DNA of 64,000 bases from Calothrix sp. PCC 7507 (GTDB taxonomy: Bacteria > Cyanobacteriota > Cyanobacteriia > Cyanobacteriales > Nostocaceae), in assembly GCF_000316575.1 (NCBI RefSeq), contig NC_019682.1, positions 434,001 to 498,000 on the forward strand. The letters are read 5' to 3'. The position numbers and the translations under genes are program-made. Under the pieces are notes generated by a model. That model was not told where the DNA came from. It ran no database searches and saw only the letters and a list, made by a program, of their open reading frames with translations. Of this stretch, positions 62,976 through 64,000 are shown piece by piece; position 1 is the stretch's first letter; the number at the start of each line of letters is the position of its first letter.

Positions 62976-63005
62976 CTAAAAGCCGCTACATAGCGGCTTT
63001 TTTAG
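62976..63005 (+). terminator. tRNA-Val terminator
   Basis: AAAAGCCGCTA, loop CAT, TAGCGGCTTTTTT: strong intrinsic terminator just after the tRNA. Confidence 0.93.
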
Positions 63006-63151
63006 TTGATGAATAAAGCAAGCCATCCGATTTACGGTAACACCAACACCTGAAATGGGAGACATTGACAATGGTCAGCAGTCTTCAAGAACTGATTTAG
63101 TGGTCGTCAAGATTTAGAATCATTGTTTGCTGATGAAGGTGATGGTTAATT

Positions 63152-63229
63152 TCAGCTTTGTTGATTTTCCACTACACCTAATGCTTTGATGGTGGAAATT
63201 TCGGCTTCTGTTAAGCCTTTAAGCACCAT
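63152..63229 (-). CDS. Possible 25-residue peptide overlapping the DUF456 end
   Basis: On the minus strand ATG 63229 to TGA 63152 reads MVLKGLTEAEISTIKALGVV then ENQQS. It begins within the last codons of the DUF456 gene. It may be a frameshifted tail of a formerly longer DUF456 protein or of another gene. No ribosome-binding site. Confidence 0.2.
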   Translation of the reverse strand: MVLKGLTEAEISTIKALGVVENQQS

Positions 63230-63737
63230 ATACTTGTGACCAGGTTGTAAAGAGAAAAATTGCTACTGCGGAAATTGCTAATACACCCTGAATCAAATTC
63301 CCCACTAACGTTCCCACTACAATCCCAATACCAGCTTTCACCGCTAATCCCAATTGACGTTGATAAAGGTACTCACCGACAATTGCTCCCAAAAGTGGCC
63401 CTAATAATATGCCTAACAGCGGACCACCAAAAGGCAAAGCTGGTAATAATCCTAAAAATCCTACTATTAACCCAACAAAAGCACCAATTTGTCCCCACTT
63501 GCTAGCACCGGCTTGTTTGGCTCCGATATAACCAGCCAAGAAATCCACTCCGATGCTGAGGAGCAAAACAATAACTGTGACAATCAGTGGTATTTTAATA
63601 GCGGCAAAGGAACTACTAACAACTCCCCAAATAATAATTGCGATTAAAATTAAAGTCGTTCCAGGAATAGCGGGAACCACAGCGCCAATAATACCCACAA
63701 GCATGAGAGCAATCAGCAACCAATAAATAATTTGCAT
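63219..63737 (-). CDS. DUF456 small membrane protein
   Basis: A 172-residue, very hydrophobic protein with about five helices and many Gly residues: GIIGAVVPAIPGTTLILIAI, FLAGYIGAKQAGASKWGQIG, FLGLLPALPFGGPLLGILLG and VKAGIGIVVGTLVGNLIQGV are the DUF456 repeat-like blocks. The family is widespread, with unknown function, and has glycine-zipper character. It is separated from other genes by repeats. Confidence 0.88.
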   Translation of the reverse strand: MQIIYWLLIALMLVGIIGAVVPAIPGTTLILIAIIIWGVVSSSFAAIKIPLIVTVIVLLLSIGVDFLAGYIGAKQAGASKWGQIGAFVGLIVGFLGLLPALPFGGPLLGILLGPLLGAIVGEYLYQRQLGLAVKAGIGIVVGTLVGNLIQGVLAISAVAIFLFTTWSQVYGA

Positions 63738-64000
63738 AATTTGTCATTCGTCATTTGTGCAGCTTTTCTCCCCTGAGGTTTACCATCTTGTAGCAAGTGG
63801 CTTTGGGCTTATATAGGAATCCGGTTTGATTTTTGAACAAAATTGGGTATTTGTAGGGTGTATTAGCGTTTCGCGTAACGCACCATTATCAAGGGTTTGG
63901 TGCGTTACGCTATGGCTAACACAACGCCAGTTCCCTCAAGTCGGGAAACCCGCCCACGCGACTGGCTCCCCTACGTATCTTTTCAGCAATCAAATATGAG
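63738..64000. repeat. Intergenic region with MITE-like element running off the window
   Basis: From 63812, TATAGGAATCCGGTTTGATT begins another copy of the TATAGGA family. Core arms GTAGGGTG..GTTTCGCGTAACGCACC and GGTGCGTTACGC are present. An insert CAAGTCGGGAAACCCGCCC follows, and the right end is cut at 64000 (CAAATATGAG). Confidence 0.75.

Overview
The window comes from a filamentous, probably heterocyst-forming cyanobacterium of the Nostocales (Nostoc/Anabaena/Trichormus type). The signs are a psbA (photosystem II D1) gene, a phylloquinone (men) cluster, pxcA, a Mo-nitrogenase C-terminal-domain protein, DevBCA-type exporter genes, an EF-hand calcium-sensor-like protein, very many HIP1 octamers (GCGATCGC), and abundant heptameric short tandem repeats (STRRs) and palindromic dispersed repeats between genes.

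Layout. 0-8 kb: partial msrA, a UvrD/AddB-like ATPase, pxcA, mltA, an orphan PIN protein, an XRE regulator and a NodB-type deacetylase. 8-12 kb: a divergent TetR regulator and a devBCA-like exporter operon with an operator-like repeat between them. 12.3-16.9 kb: one giant hybrid histidine kinase, convergent with devA across a duplicated 100-bp repeat. 17-26 kb: a bacterial-type ferredoxin, an Arg/Tyr/His-rich secreted protein, a decayed IS4-like element with perfect 26-bp ends, an EF-hand protein, prmA, recR, a MORN-like protein, a FecR-like/TPR membrane pair and psbA. 26.5-33 kb: a GAF protein, an arsenosugar pair (arsM, arsS), an OmpR regulator, a Mo-nitro_C protein, a methyltransferase and a GNAT. 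33.5-42.6 kb: a CHASE3 sensor kinase, an Rcp1-like receiver and a REC-kinase on the plus strand, a minus-strand DM13 lipoprotein-DUF4079-sensor kinase operon, and a cellulose-synthase-like glycosyltransferase.

44-47.6 kb: an APH-fold kinase beside a HopA1-domain protein (the enzyme pair known from class V lanthipeptide clusters, with no clear precursor here), then a Uma2 nuclease. 47.7-53.4 kb: phylloquinone synthesis, with a DHNA-CoA thioesterase, menE, menC and menA, and menF divergent from menA. 54-64 kb: proA, an M48 protease, a GIY-YIG protein, a UPF0175/DUF3368 toxin-antitoxin pair, an ionotropic-glutamate-receptor-like channel lacking the K+ filter, mazG, DUF2227, tRNA-Val and DUF456.

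The most distinctive features are the APH/HopA1 pair, the glutamate-receptor homologue with an unusual pore, the DM13-DUF4079-kinase operon, and the repeat DNA. Heptamer repeats sit in frame inside three enzymes (AddB-like, MenE, MenC) and supply the stop codon of the XRE regulator, and a dispersed repeat supplies the stop codon of devA. A family of about 150-bp inverted-repeat elements carries interchangeable hairpin cores and further nested insertions. All assignments rest on reading motifs by eye; no database search was possible.
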